The notes beneath the pieces are model-generated. The model was given only the letters and a program-made list of their open reading frames with translations, was not told the DNA's origin and did no database searches. Shown in pieces: positions 1-7,117 of a stretch of DNA of 50,111 nucleotides (positions are counted from its first letter, which is position 1; each line of letters begins with the position of its first letter). The stretch comes from an uncultured Bacilli bacterium (GTDB taxonomy: Bacteria > Bacillota_I > Bacilli_A > RF39 > UBA660): assembly GCA_910587325.1 (NCBI GenBank), contig CAJUKB010000011.1, positions 1 through 50,111 on the forward strand. Direction: 5' to 3'. The position numbers and the translations under genes were made by a program.

Positions 1-52
1 GTATCATTTTAACTAATTATAAATAGGTATCATTTCTAAAAAGGATTAACAA
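1..52. repeat. End of an insertion sequence (second copy at 17316-17367)
   Basis: The first 38 bases match 17316-17353 exactly, and the match runs to about base 52 with two further mismatches. The copy at 17316 lies just upstream of the start of a broken minus-strand transposase. This is therefore most likely the same end of another copy, whose transposase would begin left of the window on the minus strand. The decamer GGTATCATTT occurs twice in the unit at 17315, spaced 26 bp apart. Confidence 0.7.
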
Positions 53-67
53 ATTTATCTATAAAAC

Positions 68-96
68 TTGACAATTTAGTCTATAAAATATAAAAT
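68..96 (+). promoter_or_regulatory. Sigma-A type promoter of the glycosyltransferase gene
   Basis: TTGACA at 68-73 and TAAAAT at 91-96 are separated by 17 bp. The predicted transcript has a leader of about 70 nt before the gene at 174. The promoter lies just outside the IS tail, so the gene keeps its own promoter. Confidence 0.6.
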
Positions 97-173
97 GGAA
101 TAGAATTAATAACAAAAGTCACATTTTAGTCACAAACATATCGTATATTGTTATTAATAAAGGAGTAAATAGT

Positions 174-1406
174 ATGATACAAAATATTTATTATATATTA
201 TTTATCTTGACACTTTTATATGGCTTATATTTTGCAATAACGGGGTTATTTGCATTTAAAAAAGAAGATACAAGAAAAATTCGTCCCTTTAGAGCAAGAA
301 CGAAATTTGCTGTTGTTATTGCAGCAAGAAATGAAGCTAAAGTGGTAGGAGAACTAGTTAAGAGTTTAAAAGAACAAAATTATCCTAATGATTTATATGA
401 CATTTATACGTATGTAAATAATAGTAGCGATGATACTTATGAAGTTGCTAAAAAAGCAGGAGCGAAAGCTATCAATGTGACAGTTCCTGTGAAATCAAAA
501 GGGGACGTATTAAAATTTGCTTTTGCTAAATTAAAGAAAAAAGATTATGATGCTTATATTATCTTTGATGCTGATAATATAGTACATCCTGATTTTTTAA
601 AATTAATGAACAATACCTATCTTTCAGGGTATAAAGTTGCTCAAGGAAGAAAAGATAGTAAAAATATTGAAGATAATTGGTTAAGTGCTAGTCATTCTAT
701 TTTCTATTACATTCAAAACTTCTTCTTTAATAAAGCTCGTATGAAAATTGATTCAGCTGCTGCAATTAATGGAACAGGATTTATGGTTGCTAAAAGTGTT
801 ATTGACGAAGGTTTTGAGCCACAAACTATTACAGAAGATATCGAATTATCCATTCAATGTGTGTTAAAAGGTTATAAAATTGCCTATGTTGAAGATGCTA
901 TAACTTATGATGAACAAGTATTAAAATTTATGGACTCATGGCATCAAAGAAGTCGTTGGAGTAAAGGAATTATTGAATGCTTTCGTATTTATAGAAAACC
1001 TTTGCTAAAAAAGATTATAAAAGATAGAGATTTTGCTGCTCTTGATAAATTTATGTTTGCCATTGCACCTTATTTTCAAGTGTTAGGTGTAGGGTTAACT
1101 CTAATGTTAGGAGTATTTAATATACTTGGAATTGAACTAAACGATTTATTTTCTTACTTCTTCTCATTAGGTTATGTATGTTTTATGATTGGATATCTAT
1201 GTTGTATTATCATGAACATGTTTGTAATTATCTATTATAAACGTGATATTGAAACAACAATGCATGGAATTCTACTCTTTATGGTATTCTTACTTTCATG
1301 GATACCAATCAACATTATTTGTCTATTTAAAAAAGACTTGAAATGGGTACAGATTGAACATAATAGAAAAGCAAGTATTGATACATTAGTAAACGAAAAT
1401 CAATAA
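174..1406 (+). CDS. Membrane glycosyltransferase, family GT2
   Basis: This 410-residue protein has an N-terminal membrane segment (about 4-26), a GT2 catalytic domain and several C-terminal membrane segments (about 295-385). The nucleotide-sugar and metal-binding DAD is at 132-134, the acceptor-site TED at 220-222 and the processive-type QRSRW at 258-262. This is the layout of poly-N-acetylglucosamine, chitin and hyaluronan synthases and related lipid-linked sugar transferases. It probably builds or exports a polysaccharide at the inner face of the membrane; donor and product cannot be read from the sequence. The start is supported by AGGAG ten bases upstream. It stands alone, with spoIIR 50 bp downstream under its own promoter. 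Confidence 0.85.
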   Translation: MIQNIYYILFILTLLYGLYFAITGLFAFKKEDTRKIRPFRARTKFAVVIAARNEAKVVGELVKSLKEQNYPNDLYDIYTYVNNSSDDTYEVAKKAGAKAINVTVPVKSKGDVLKFAFAKLKKKDYDAYIIFDADNIVHPDFLKLMNNTYLSGYKVAQGRKDSKNIEDNWLSASHSIFYYIQNFFFNKARMKIDSAAAINGTGFMVAKSVIDEGFEPQTITEDIELSIQCVLKGYKIAYVEDAITYDEQVLKFMDSWHQRSRWSKGIIECFRIYRKPLLKKIIKDRDFAALDKFMFAIAPYFQVLGVGLTLMLGVFNILGIELNDLFSYFFSLGYVCFMIGYLCCIIMNMFVIIYYKRDIETTMHGILLFMVFLLSWIPINIICLFKKDLKWVQIEHNRKASIDTLVNENQ

Positions 1407-1410
1407 AGAT

Positions 1411-1440
1411 GAATAAAAAATAATCAAATAGGACATAATT
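1411..1440 (+). promoter_or_regulatory. Probable sigma-F promoter of spoIIR
   Basis: GAATA at 1411-1415 and GGACATAATT at 1431-1440 are separated by 15 bp. This is close to the known sigma-F pattern GywTA-N15-GgnrAnAnTw, with one deviation in each half. SpoIIR is a classic sigma-F target, so the match is expected. No sigma-A promoter is seen in the 50-bp gap. Confidence 0.6.
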
Positions 1441-1456
1441 ATTTAGGTGAACAAAT

Positions 1457-1963
1457 ATGAAAAAAATAATTATTGTCTTATTTTTATTTACATTAATATT
1501 TTTTATTTCGAAAGGAAATGAAGAATATATTATTCCTAATAATGCCATACGCTTAAGAGTGATTGCAAATAGTAATACTTTTGAAGACCAAGCAACAAAG
1601 ATGGAAATTAAGAGCAATATAGAAGATATATTAAAAACAGATTTAATATCAGTATCCAATAAAGCAGAAGCAGACGGAGTGATTCAAGAAAAAATCCCAC
1701 AAATTAAAACTATGATAAACGACTATAATATCAATTATAACTTAAATTATGGACAAAACTATTTTCCAGAAAAAAGTTACAAAGGTGTTAAGTACAAAGA
1801 AGGAATGTATGAATCTCTAGTTGTTACTTTAGGAAGTGGTCGTGGTGAAAATTGGTGGTGTGTGCTCTTTCCTCCTCTATGCTTAATGGAAGCACAAGAA
1901 TCAAAAATGGAAGATGTAGATTACGAATGGTTTGTAAAAGACATATTTAAAAAATATATGTAA
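1457..1963 (+). CDS. spoIIR: Stage II sporulation protein R
   Basis: SpoIIR is made in the forespore and secreted into the intermembrane space, where it triggers SpoIIGA to process pro-sigma-E in the mother cell. The 168-residue protein begins with a hydrophobic export segment (about 3-19). It carries the family blocks IRLRVIANS near residue 28, NYFPEKSY near residue 95 and ENWWCVLFPPLC near residue 132. Length is slightly under that of the B. subtilis protein because the C-terminal tail is short. TAGGTGA lies upstream of the ATG. It appears monocistronic, between a sigma-F-like promoter and a strong hairpin. Confidence 0.95.
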   Translation: MKKIIIVLFLFTLIFFISKGNEEYIIPNNAIRLRVIANSNTFEDQATKMEIKSNIEDILKTDLISVSNKAEADGVIQEKIPQIKTMINDYNINYNLNYGQNYFPEKSYKGVKYKEGMYESLVVTLGSGRGENWWCVLFPPLCLMEAQESKMEDVDYEWFVKDIFKKYM

Positions 1964-1973
1964 TTTTCTTGAG

Positions 1974-2008
1974 ATTCTCCTAGTATAGTTAACTAGGAGG
2001 ATTTTTTT
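1974..2008 (+). promoter_or_regulatory. Terminator-like hairpin that contains the mntP ribosome binding site
   Basis: Bases 1974-1984 pair with 1992-2002 (11 bp, one G-U, 7-base loop), followed by six T residues. It would terminate spoIIR. The 3' arm also contains the whole AGGAGG (1995-2000) of mntP, so the mntP start would be hidden when the hairpin forms. Confidence 0.75.
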
Positions 2009-2548
2009 ATGAAAGAGTGTCTTACAATACTTACCATCGCCGTTGCACTTAGTATGGATACATTCTCCCTATCCTTAGGAATTGGAACAGGGAAAATTTC
2101 TAAAAAAAGATGTTTGCTTTTCTCTATTATTGTTGGAATTATGCATTTTGTAATGCCTTTAATTGGAAACTTTTTAGGAAGTAAAATCGTGGAAATTTTT
2201 ATGTTAAAAAGTAACTTTCTATTAGGGATTATTCTAATTTATTTAGCAATTACTATGTTAATAGACATTATAAAACCGGAAGATAAACCTAAAAATATGA
2301 CAATTATCAATATGTTTTTATTTGCATTGGGAGTGTCAATTGATAGTTTCTCTACAGGTATTGGTTTATCGGCAATTACAAACAATATGTTAATGGCAGT
2401 CATTGTTTTTTCTCTTACTAGCTTTTGTTTTACCTATATTGGTTTATTAATTGGAAAATATGCAAACCGTTTGTTAGGAGTATACGCTACTATCTTTGGG
2501 GCTATTCTTCTCATTATTATTGGAGTTTTCCATCTTTGTAAATATTAA
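2009..2548 (+). CDS. mntP: Manganese efflux pump MntP (YebN family)
   Basis: This 179-residue, six-helix membrane protein has the internal repeat typical of MntP: ALSMDTFSLSLGIG near residue 13 and ALGVSIDSFSTGIG near residue 107. Each repeat has one aspartate thought to line the cation path. The family exports Mn(II). The usual yybP-ykoY manganese riboswitch is absent: only 45 bp separate it from spoIIR, and that gap is a hairpin covering the ribosome binding site. The gene neighbours spoIIR and rpiB as in B. subtilis, which supports the assignment. Confidence 0.92.
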   Translation: MKECLTILTIAVALSMDTFSLSLGIGTGKISKKRCLLFSIIVGIMHFVMPLIGNFLGSKIVEIFMLKSNFLLGIILIYLAITMLIDIIKPEDKPKNMTIINMFLFALGVSIDSFSTGIGLSAITNNMLMAVIVFSLTSFCFTYIGLLIGKYANRLLGVYATIFGAILLIIIGVFHLCKY

Positions 2549-2559
2549 ATAGCATTTAA

Positions 2560-2588
2560 TTGAAATATAATACATAAAATTATATAAT
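2560..2588 (+). promoter_or_regulatory. Sigma-A promoter of murA
   Basis: TTGAAA at 2560-2565 and TATAAT at 2583-2588 have ideal 17-bp spacing. The transcript would start near 2595, about 18 bases before the ATG. Confidence 0.7.
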
Positions 2589-2612
2589 TAAAGTACAAAG
2601 GAACGTGAAGAA

Positions 2613-3869
2613 ATGCAAAAATTAGTGATACAAGGTGGTAATATGTTATCAGGAACAATTAAAATTAATGGGGCTAAAAATAGTGTGGTTGCCCTCCTTC
2701 CTGCTGCTATTTTATCCGATGAAGAAACAACAATATATAATGTTCCTCATATTACAGACGTTGATGTTTTAAAAGAAATTATAGAGTTATTAAATGGAAA
2801 ACTAGAAGTAGCAGAAGATTCTGTTAAAATTGATTCGAGCCACATAATGAATACAACTATTCCGGAAGAATTATCTAATAAGTTACGTGCATCTTACTAT
2901 TTTATGGGTGCCCTACTTTCAAAATTCAAACACGTAGAAATATACTATCCCGGAGGATGCAATTTTGGAGCAAGACAAATAGATTATCATTTAAAAGGTT
3001 TTGAAGCTTTAGGAGCTACCATCACTATGGATGGAAATAAGTTTATTATTGATGCTAAAGAATTAAAAGGTACAGATATCGCATTAAACTTTGCAAGTGT
3101 TGGAGCTACTATCAACTTAATGCTTGCTGCTGTAAAAGCAGAAGGAGCTACAACTATTTATAACGCTGCTAAAGAACCTGAAATTGTAAATGTTGCCTCT
3201 TTCTTAAACAACATGGGAGCGCACATAAGAGGGGCCGGAACAAGTACAATAAAAATTAAAGGTGTTAAAAAATTAGGACGGGCTATGGTGGATGTTATCC
3301 CCGACCGAATAGAAGCCGGAACTTACATTATCGCCGGAGCTTTGCTTGGAGAGAATTTAAAAATTTCAAATATTATTCCTGAACATTTAGCTAGTCTACT
3401 TGTAAAGCTAAAAGAAATGAATGTGAATTATGTAGAAACTGCAAATGAAATTATAATTAGTAAATGCGAAAATTTAAAAGCAACAGACATTAAAACAGGA
3501 GTTTACCCAGGATATCCCACAGATCTTGCCCAACCAATTTGTGTGTTACTTGCAAATGCACATGGGACTTCTCATCTAACAGAAACGATTTACACAAAAC
3601 GAATGGGACATGTAGAATACTTAAAGCGTATGGGTGCGAACATTGATATTATAGACAATACGGAAATCATTGTGGGACCTACAAAGTTTTATGGCACGGA
3701 TGTAGAAGCAAGTGATTTAAGAGCTGGAGCAACACTTTTCCTTGCAGCATTAGTTGCAGAAGGAAAAACGACAATTACCAATATTCAATATATTTTGAGA
3801 GGATATGAAAATCTTGTCAAAAAACTATCTGGTGTTGGTGCTAATATTCGCATAGAAGAAATAGAATAG
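2613..3869 (+). CDS. murA: UDP-N-acetylglucosamine 1-carboxyvinyltransferase (MurA)
   Basis: MurA transfers enolpyruvate from PEP to UDP-GlcNAc, the first committed step of peptidoglycan synthesis, in the cytosol. The 418-residue protein is full length. K22 and N23 of the substrate-binding INGAKNS are present. The catalytic cysteine is C116 in GGCNFGARQIDYH, so the enzyme should be fosfomycin-sensitive. The aspartate of YPTDLAQP is also kept. An AAGGAACG ribosome binding site precedes the ATG, and the stop codon lies inside the terminator stem. Firmicutes often carry two paralogs; which one this is cannot be told here. Confidence 0.96.
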   Translation: MQKLVIQGGNMLSGTIKINGAKNSVVALLPAAILSDEETTIYNVPHITDVDVLKEIIELLNGKLEVAEDSVKIDSSHIMNTTIPEELSNKLRASYYFMGALLSKFKHVEIYYPGGCNFGARQIDYHLKGFEALGATITMDGNKFIIDAKELKGTDIALNFASVGATINLMLAAVKAEGATTIYNAAKEPEIVNVASFLNNMGAHIRGAGTSTIKIKGVKKLGRAMVDVIPDRIEAGTYIIAGALLGENLKISNIIPEHLASLLVKLKEMNVNYVETANEIIISKCENLKATDIKTGVYPGYPTDLAQPICVLLANAHGTSHLTETIYTKRMGHVEYLKRMGANIDIIDNTEIIVGPTKFYGTDVEASDLRAGATLFLAALVAEGKTTITNIQYILRGYENLVKKLSGVGANIRIEEIE

Positions 3870-3891
3870 TAGTAGAAACTACTATTTTTTT
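3866..3891 (+). terminator. Intrinsic terminator of murA
   Basis: ATAGTAG (3866-3872) pairs with CTACTAT (3879-3885) over a 6-base loop and is followed by a run of T. The murA stop codon sits in the 5' arm. Confidence 0.85.
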
Positions 3892-3903
3892 GTGGGGGTT
3901 AAT

Positions 3904-4605
3904 ATGAAATATAAAATACTCATTATTATTGTATTAGGAACACTTTTTACATCCATTATCTATTTTTATACAGATAAGGACAACTTAAACGTTTTAGCGT
4001 TAGGGGATGGTATTTCAACCGGCATGACTTCTTATCATATAGAAGGATATGATTACAATGAATACTTAGTAGAATTCTTAAACGAAAATAAACAATTAGA
4101 ACACTACTATAAAAACTTTAATGAAGTAGATGAAACAGCAAGTAGTTTATTAAATAAAATAAATAACAATATAGAAAATATTGATAAAAAAATAAAACTA
4201 AAACAAGCCATAAAAGAAGCCGATATCATCACATTAACACTCGGTATGGATGAATTAAATAACTATGCAAAAAAAAGCAATTTAGGGTCTACAAAAATAA
4301 GTGGATATTTAAATAAGTACGAAGAAGTAATAAAAGCTTTAAGAAAACTTAACAATAAAGATATTTACTTAATAGGTGTATATGAAACCACTCTTCTAAA
4401 TGAAGCTAAAGTAAAAAAGATAAATGAAGAGTTAAACAATTTATGTAAACAATATAATATGACGTATATTGATATTGAAGATATTACAGAATATACTGAA
4501 TATTTTATAAGCAAAAAAGAATATTATTTAAATTACAAAGGGCAGGAGTATATATTTAACAAAATAAAAGATACCTTTGAAATACCAACTATAAATGTTA
4601 TTTAA
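3904..4605 (+). CDS. Membrane-anchored SGNH-hydrolase-like protein lacking catalytic residues
   Basis: An N-terminal membrane segment (about 4-22) is followed by an SGNH/GDSL-like fold. Block I reads LALGDGIS, where the nucleophile serine of GDS is glycine. Block III reads LGMDEL instead of GxND. The C-terminal block reads YYLNYKGQEYI, without the DxxH aspartate and histidine. All catalytic positions therefore seem changed, and a binding or structural role is more likely than esterase activity. I place the start at 3904, after GGGGGTT; a GTG at 3892 is in frame. The identification rests on block spacing and resemblance to YpmR-like proteins, so it is moderate. Confidence 0.6.
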   Translation: MKYKILIIIVLGTLFTSIIYFYTDKDNLNVLALGDGISTGMTSYHIEGYDYNEYLVEFLNENKQLEHYYKNFNEVDETASSLLNKINNNIENIDKKIKLKQAIKEADIITLTLGMDELNNYAKKSNLGSTKISGYLNKYEEVIKALRKLNNKDIYLIGVYETTLLNEAKVKKINEELNNLCKQYNMTYIDIEDITEYTEYFISKKEYYLNYKGQEYIFNKIKDTFEIPTINVI

Positions 4606-4619
4606 AAAAATAAAAAAGT

Positions 4620-4669
4620 ACCAATTTTGTATAAATCTACTTAGATTTGGCAAATTGGTCTTTTCTTTT
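4620..4669 (+). terminator. Terminator after the SGNH-like gene
   Basis: ACCAATTT...G (4620-4629) pairs with CAAATTGGT (4651-4659), with an inner AAATCT/AGATTT stem. A T-rich tract follows from 4660. Confidence 0.8.
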
Positions 4670-4725
4670 GGGGAATTGAAGCTTCCATTTGTTATTTTGG
4701 AATTCCAATTTGGGAAATTCGTGAT

Positions 4726-4754
4726 TTGCATTTCATTTTCTCATGTTATATAGT
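4726..4754 (+). promoter_or_regulatory. Promoter of the structured RNA
   Basis: TTGCAT at 4726-4731 and TATAGT at 4749-4754 are 17 bp apart. Transcription would start about 4761, exactly where the 5' strand of the long-range closing helix begins. Confidence 0.6.
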
Positions 4755-4760
4755 GTCCTT

Positions 4761-4992
4761 GCGAGATGCGAAAAACAGGTTGTGTTTGCTACTTTTAAAA
4801 ATAATTTTATGGAGGTAGCGACTAGACTCCCAAAAAAGAATTTCTTATTTTACTCTTGATTGTTATAATCATTCTCTTGATACTATTTGACTAGAGGATT
4901 TAATTCAGATGGGTTTTGGTTGTGAGAAAGATTAAAAGATACCATCTGTTAGGATGGTGCAAGCAAATTAGCAAGCACTATTCGTGTCTCAC
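4761..4992 (+). ncRNA. Candidate structured non-coding RNA of about 230 nt, class not recognised
   Basis: No convincing reading frame lies between 4606 and 5211. The ends of this stretch pair with each other: 4761-4772 with 4981-4992 (11 of 12 positions, including two G-U). Just inside, 4782-4790 pairs with 4970-4978 (9 of 9, one G-U). Inside these is a hairpin at 4811-4830 (GGAG and TAG arms around CGA). There is also a switchable element: CCATCTG at 4942-4948 can pair with CAGATGG at 4907-4913, or ACCATC at 4941-4946 with GATGGT at 4953-4958. It has its own promoter and no T-run after the 3' strand, as for RNAs with processed ends. It lacks the hallmark sequences of RNase P RNA, tmRNA, SRP RNA and T-box leaders. 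6S-like or raiA-like classes were considered but cannot be assigned. Confidence 0.55.
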
Positions 4993-5128
4993 TTAAATAA
5001 ATAATAATATGATTTTACATAAAAGTAAAGGAAATTAATATCGTATTCACAAACCAAGTAAATTTATAAATGTTTGTATACATATTTATATCATGTAAAA
5101 CTTCAAAAAACATAAAATAAATTAGGGA

Positions 5129-5211
5129 TTGCTAATTTATCCAAATGTGATATAATACAAAAGACGAAAGAATCTATGCCTAGGATTAGGTATGGCGAAA
5201 GGAGCGAATTT
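5129..5211 (+). promoter_or_regulatory. rpmE promoter and hairpin leader, possible L31 autoregulation site
   Basis: TTGCTA (5129-5134) and TATAAT (5151-5156) are 16 bp apart. In the leader, 5174-5182 pairs with 5187-5195 (9 bp, two G-U) around a GGAT loop, four bases before the AAAGGAG ribosome binding site. Hairpin leaders controlled by L31 itself are known in Firmicutes; that this is one is inferred from position only. The stretch 4993-5128 before the promoter shows nothing I can name. Confidence 0.5.
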
Positions 5212-5430
5212 ATGAGACTTAATATTCATCCAGAAATGAAAGAAGCCACTGTTAAATGTGCATGTGGTGCGACTTTTAAAACAAGGTCAACAAAAGAAAA
5301 TATTGAAGTTGAAATTTGTAGCGAATGTCATCCTTTTTATACAGGAAAACAAGGAAATGCAAAAAGAGCTGGAAATATTGAAAAATTTAACCGTAAATAT
5401 GGTCTAAATAATGATAATAAAGCTGCATAA
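5212..5430 (+). CDS. rpmE: 50S ribosomal protein L31, zinc-binding form
   Basis: This 72-residue protein starts MRLNIHPE. It has the four zinc-ligand cysteines C16, C18, C36 and C39 (CAC and CSEC), so it is the zinc-containing (C+) form of L31 of the large ribosomal subunit. The start at 5212 follows AAAGGAG at proper spacing. An in-frame ATG at 5176 would add 12 residues without a ribosome binding site and lies inside the leader hairpin, so I reject it. Confidence 0.95.
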   Translation: MRLNIHPEMKEATVKCACGATFKTRSTKENIEVEICSECHPFYTGKQGNAKRAGNIEKFNRKYGLNNDNKAA

Positions 5431-5440
5431 GCAGTTTTTT
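5423..5440 (+). terminator. Short terminator at the end of rpmE
   Basis: CTGC (5423-5426) and GCAG (5431-5434) form a short stem with the stop codon in the loop, followed by six T. The stem is weak, so read-through into rpiB is possible. An extended -10 (TGTTATAAT, 5444-5452) follows for rpiB. Confidence 0.5.
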
Positions 5441-5504
5441 ATATGTTATAATTTTAGTGTGTGAGAAGTTAAGAATTTTTTATAAAAGAAAGAGGATAAA
5501 ATAA

Positions 5505-5960
5505 ATGAAAATTTTTATAGGTTCAGACCACAGAGGAATAGAACTAAAACAAGAAATTATAAGATGTTTAGAAGAAGACGAATTTAGCGTATATAGTACA
5601 AAAACACCAAATAGTGAAGTGGATGATTATCCTGATTTTGCTTTCGAAGTAGGAGAGAATGTCATAAAAGCCGAAGATGCTCTAGGAATTCTTATTTGTG
5701 GAAATGGAATTGGTATTAGTATTGCTGCCAATAAAGTAAAAGGAATTCGTTGTGCAAGAGTTTTAAATGAAGACGATGCTTTTAAAGCCAAAAATCATAA
5801 TGGAGCCAATGCGGTTGCTATTGGAGCAGATTTATCTTTGGAGAAAGCAATGGAAATAATTAATGTCTTTATTAGTACAAAAACGGCGAGTGAAGAAAGA
5901 CATTTAAAAAGAATAAACAAAATCATAAAATATGAGCAAGGCGAATATAATGAACTATAA
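5505..5960 (+). CDS. rpiB: Ribose-5-phosphate isomerase B
   Basis: RpiB interconverts ribose 5-phosphate and ribulose 5-phosphate in the pentose phosphate pathway. The 151-residue protein has the usual length. It carries SDHRG at 7-11, the catalytic cysteine C65 in ICGNGIG, and the anion-binding loop. LacA/LacB subunits share the fold, but a single gene beside spoIIR and mntP fits RpiB. GAGGATAAA precedes the ATG. Its end overlaps the next small membrane gene, so the two are probably co-translated. Confidence 0.9.
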   Translation: MKIFIGSDHRGIELKQEIIRCLEEDEFSVYSTKTPNSEVDDYPDFAFEVGENVIKAEDALGILICGNGIGISIAANKVKGIRCARVLNEDDAFKAKNHNGANAVAIGADLSLEKAMEIINVFISTKTASEERHLKRINKIIKYEQGEYNEL

Positions 5961-6147
5961 ATTATTAGTGTATGTATTTACTATAATGTTGTGTATTTTT
6001 TCATTAAGTGGTATCAATTTTGAAAAATTCATTAAAAGCAATCGAGTATGGGAAACAAGAATACTAGTTGTAGTTTTATCGTTAGTACTTGCTTACCTAC
6101 TTACCAACTTCATTTTTGAATTTTTAAGTGTTAGCAAATTAACTTAA
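5950..6147 (+). CDS. Small two-helix membrane protein, DUF1146 (YwzB-like)
   Basis: This 65-residue protein has two membrane helices around the family core INFEKFIKSNRV and ends with a YLLTNFIFEFL-type helix. In B. subtilis ywzB lies close to murAA and spoIID, and this copy is likewise next to spoIID. The function of the family is unknown. I choose the ATG at 5950, which overlaps the end of rpiB by 11 bases; an in-frame ATG at 5932 would add six polar residues. Confidence 0.8.
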   Translation: MNYKLLVYVFTIMLCIFSLSGINFEKFIKSNRVWETRILVVVLSLVLAYLLTNFIFEFLSVSKLT

Positions 6148-6158
6148 GGAGAATTTAT

Positions 6159-7073
6159 ATGAAAAACAAAGTACTCATTTGTATAGTCGTTGTTTTAAGC
6201 ATTATTACAATAGCAGTGGTTAGTAAGAATAAAGAGACTAATCACTCTTTTTTTGATAAAGAAGATACGATTAAAATAAAGACAAAAGAAGAACGTATTG
6301 AAGAATTAAAAATAGAGGACTATTTAATTGGCGTACTTGCCGCAGAAATGCCCGCCTCTTTTCATGAAGAAGCCCTAAAAGCGCAAGCAGTTGCGTCTAG
6401 GTCCTATGCGATGTACAAAATATTACATAACGAAAGTGAGGACTATGACATCCTAACCGACGTTACAAACCAATCCTATATTACCAAAGAAGAAATGCAA
6501 GAGAAATGGGGAAACAATTATTCTTTTTATTTAAATAAAATTACGAATGCCGTTACGGATACTAAAGATGAAGTCATGTATTATGGTAATGAAATCATTG
6601 AAGCTTTCTACTTCGCTATGAGTAATGGAGCAACAGAAGATGCCAAAAGTGTTTTTCAAACAGACCTTCCTTATATAAAAGCCACTACTTCTTCTTGGGA
6701 CAATGAAACCCTAAACAATTTTAAAGTCACAACCACTTATACTAAAGAAAAATTTTGTGAATCCTTAAACTTATCAGAATGTAAAACAATCAACATAGAT
6801 AACATTAACTATAGTGCAAGTCATAGAATAAACTTTCTAGAAATCAATAACAAACAATTTCAAGGAACAGAAATACGCTCTCTATTAAACCTTCGCTCTA
6901 CTGATTTTGAAATTGATGTTGGTGAAAGCGAAATCAACATTACAACGAAAGGATATGGCCATGGTGTTGGTATGAGTCAGTATGGTGCCAACGGCATGGC
7001 AAAAGAAGGCTCCGACTACAAAGAAATTTTAACTCATTACTATAATGATATTACAATCAATAAAATGGTATAA
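6159..7073 (+). CDS. spoIID: Stage II sporulation protein D, peptidoglycan lytic transglycosylase
   Basis: SpoIID is a membrane-anchored lytic enzyme that, with SpoIIP and SpoIIM, thins septal peptidoglycan and drives engulfment. The 304-residue protein has one N-terminal membrane helix (about 4-22). The SpoIID/LytB catalytic core is YLIGVLAAEMPASF, with the likely catalytic E63 and the AQAVASRSYA helix after it. The C-terminal block GYGHGVGMSQYG is at 265-276. AAGGAGAATTT precedes the ATG. It sits 11 bp after the DUF1146 gene and just before spoIIQ. I did not find a clear sigma-E promoter directly upstream. Confidence 0.95.
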   Translation: MKNKVLICIVVVLSIITIAVVSKNKETNHSFFDKEDTIKIKTKEERIEELKIEDYLIGVLAAEMPASFHEEALKAQAVASRSYAMYKILHNESEDYDILTDVTNQSYITKEEMQEKWGNNYSFYLNKITNAVTDTKDEVMYYGNEIIEAFYFAMSNGATEDAKSVFQTDLPYIKATTSSWDNETLNNFKVTTTYTKEKFCESLNLSECKTINIDNINYSASHRINFLEINNKQFQGTEIRSLLNLRSTDFEIDVGESEINITTKGYGHGVGMSQYGANGMAKEGSDYKEILTHYYNDITINKMV

Positions 7074-7097
7074 AACTTTTTCTTTTGGGTGAAACTA
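7068..7097 (+). promoter_or_regulatory. Sigma-F promoter of spoIIQ
   Basis: GTATA (7068-7072) and GGTGAAACTA (7088-7097) are exactly 15 bp apart and fit every defined position of the known pattern GywTA-N15-GgnrAnAnTw. spoIIQ is a sigma-F gene in B. subtilis. The -35 element overlaps the last codon and stop of spoIID. Confidence 0.8.
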
Positions 7098-7117
7098 TCT
7101 AACAGGAAGGTGATTAG

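Noticed and set aside
1964..2008. yybP-ykoY manganese riboswitch before mntP
   Set aside because: The gap is 45 bp and consists of a terminator hairpin; the riboswitch is about 100 nt.
4761..4992. RNase P RNA, tmRNA or SRP RNA
   Set aside because: Closing helices fit such RNAs in style, but the hallmark GAGGAAAGTC, tRNA-like ends and the GGAAGC tetraloop region are missing.
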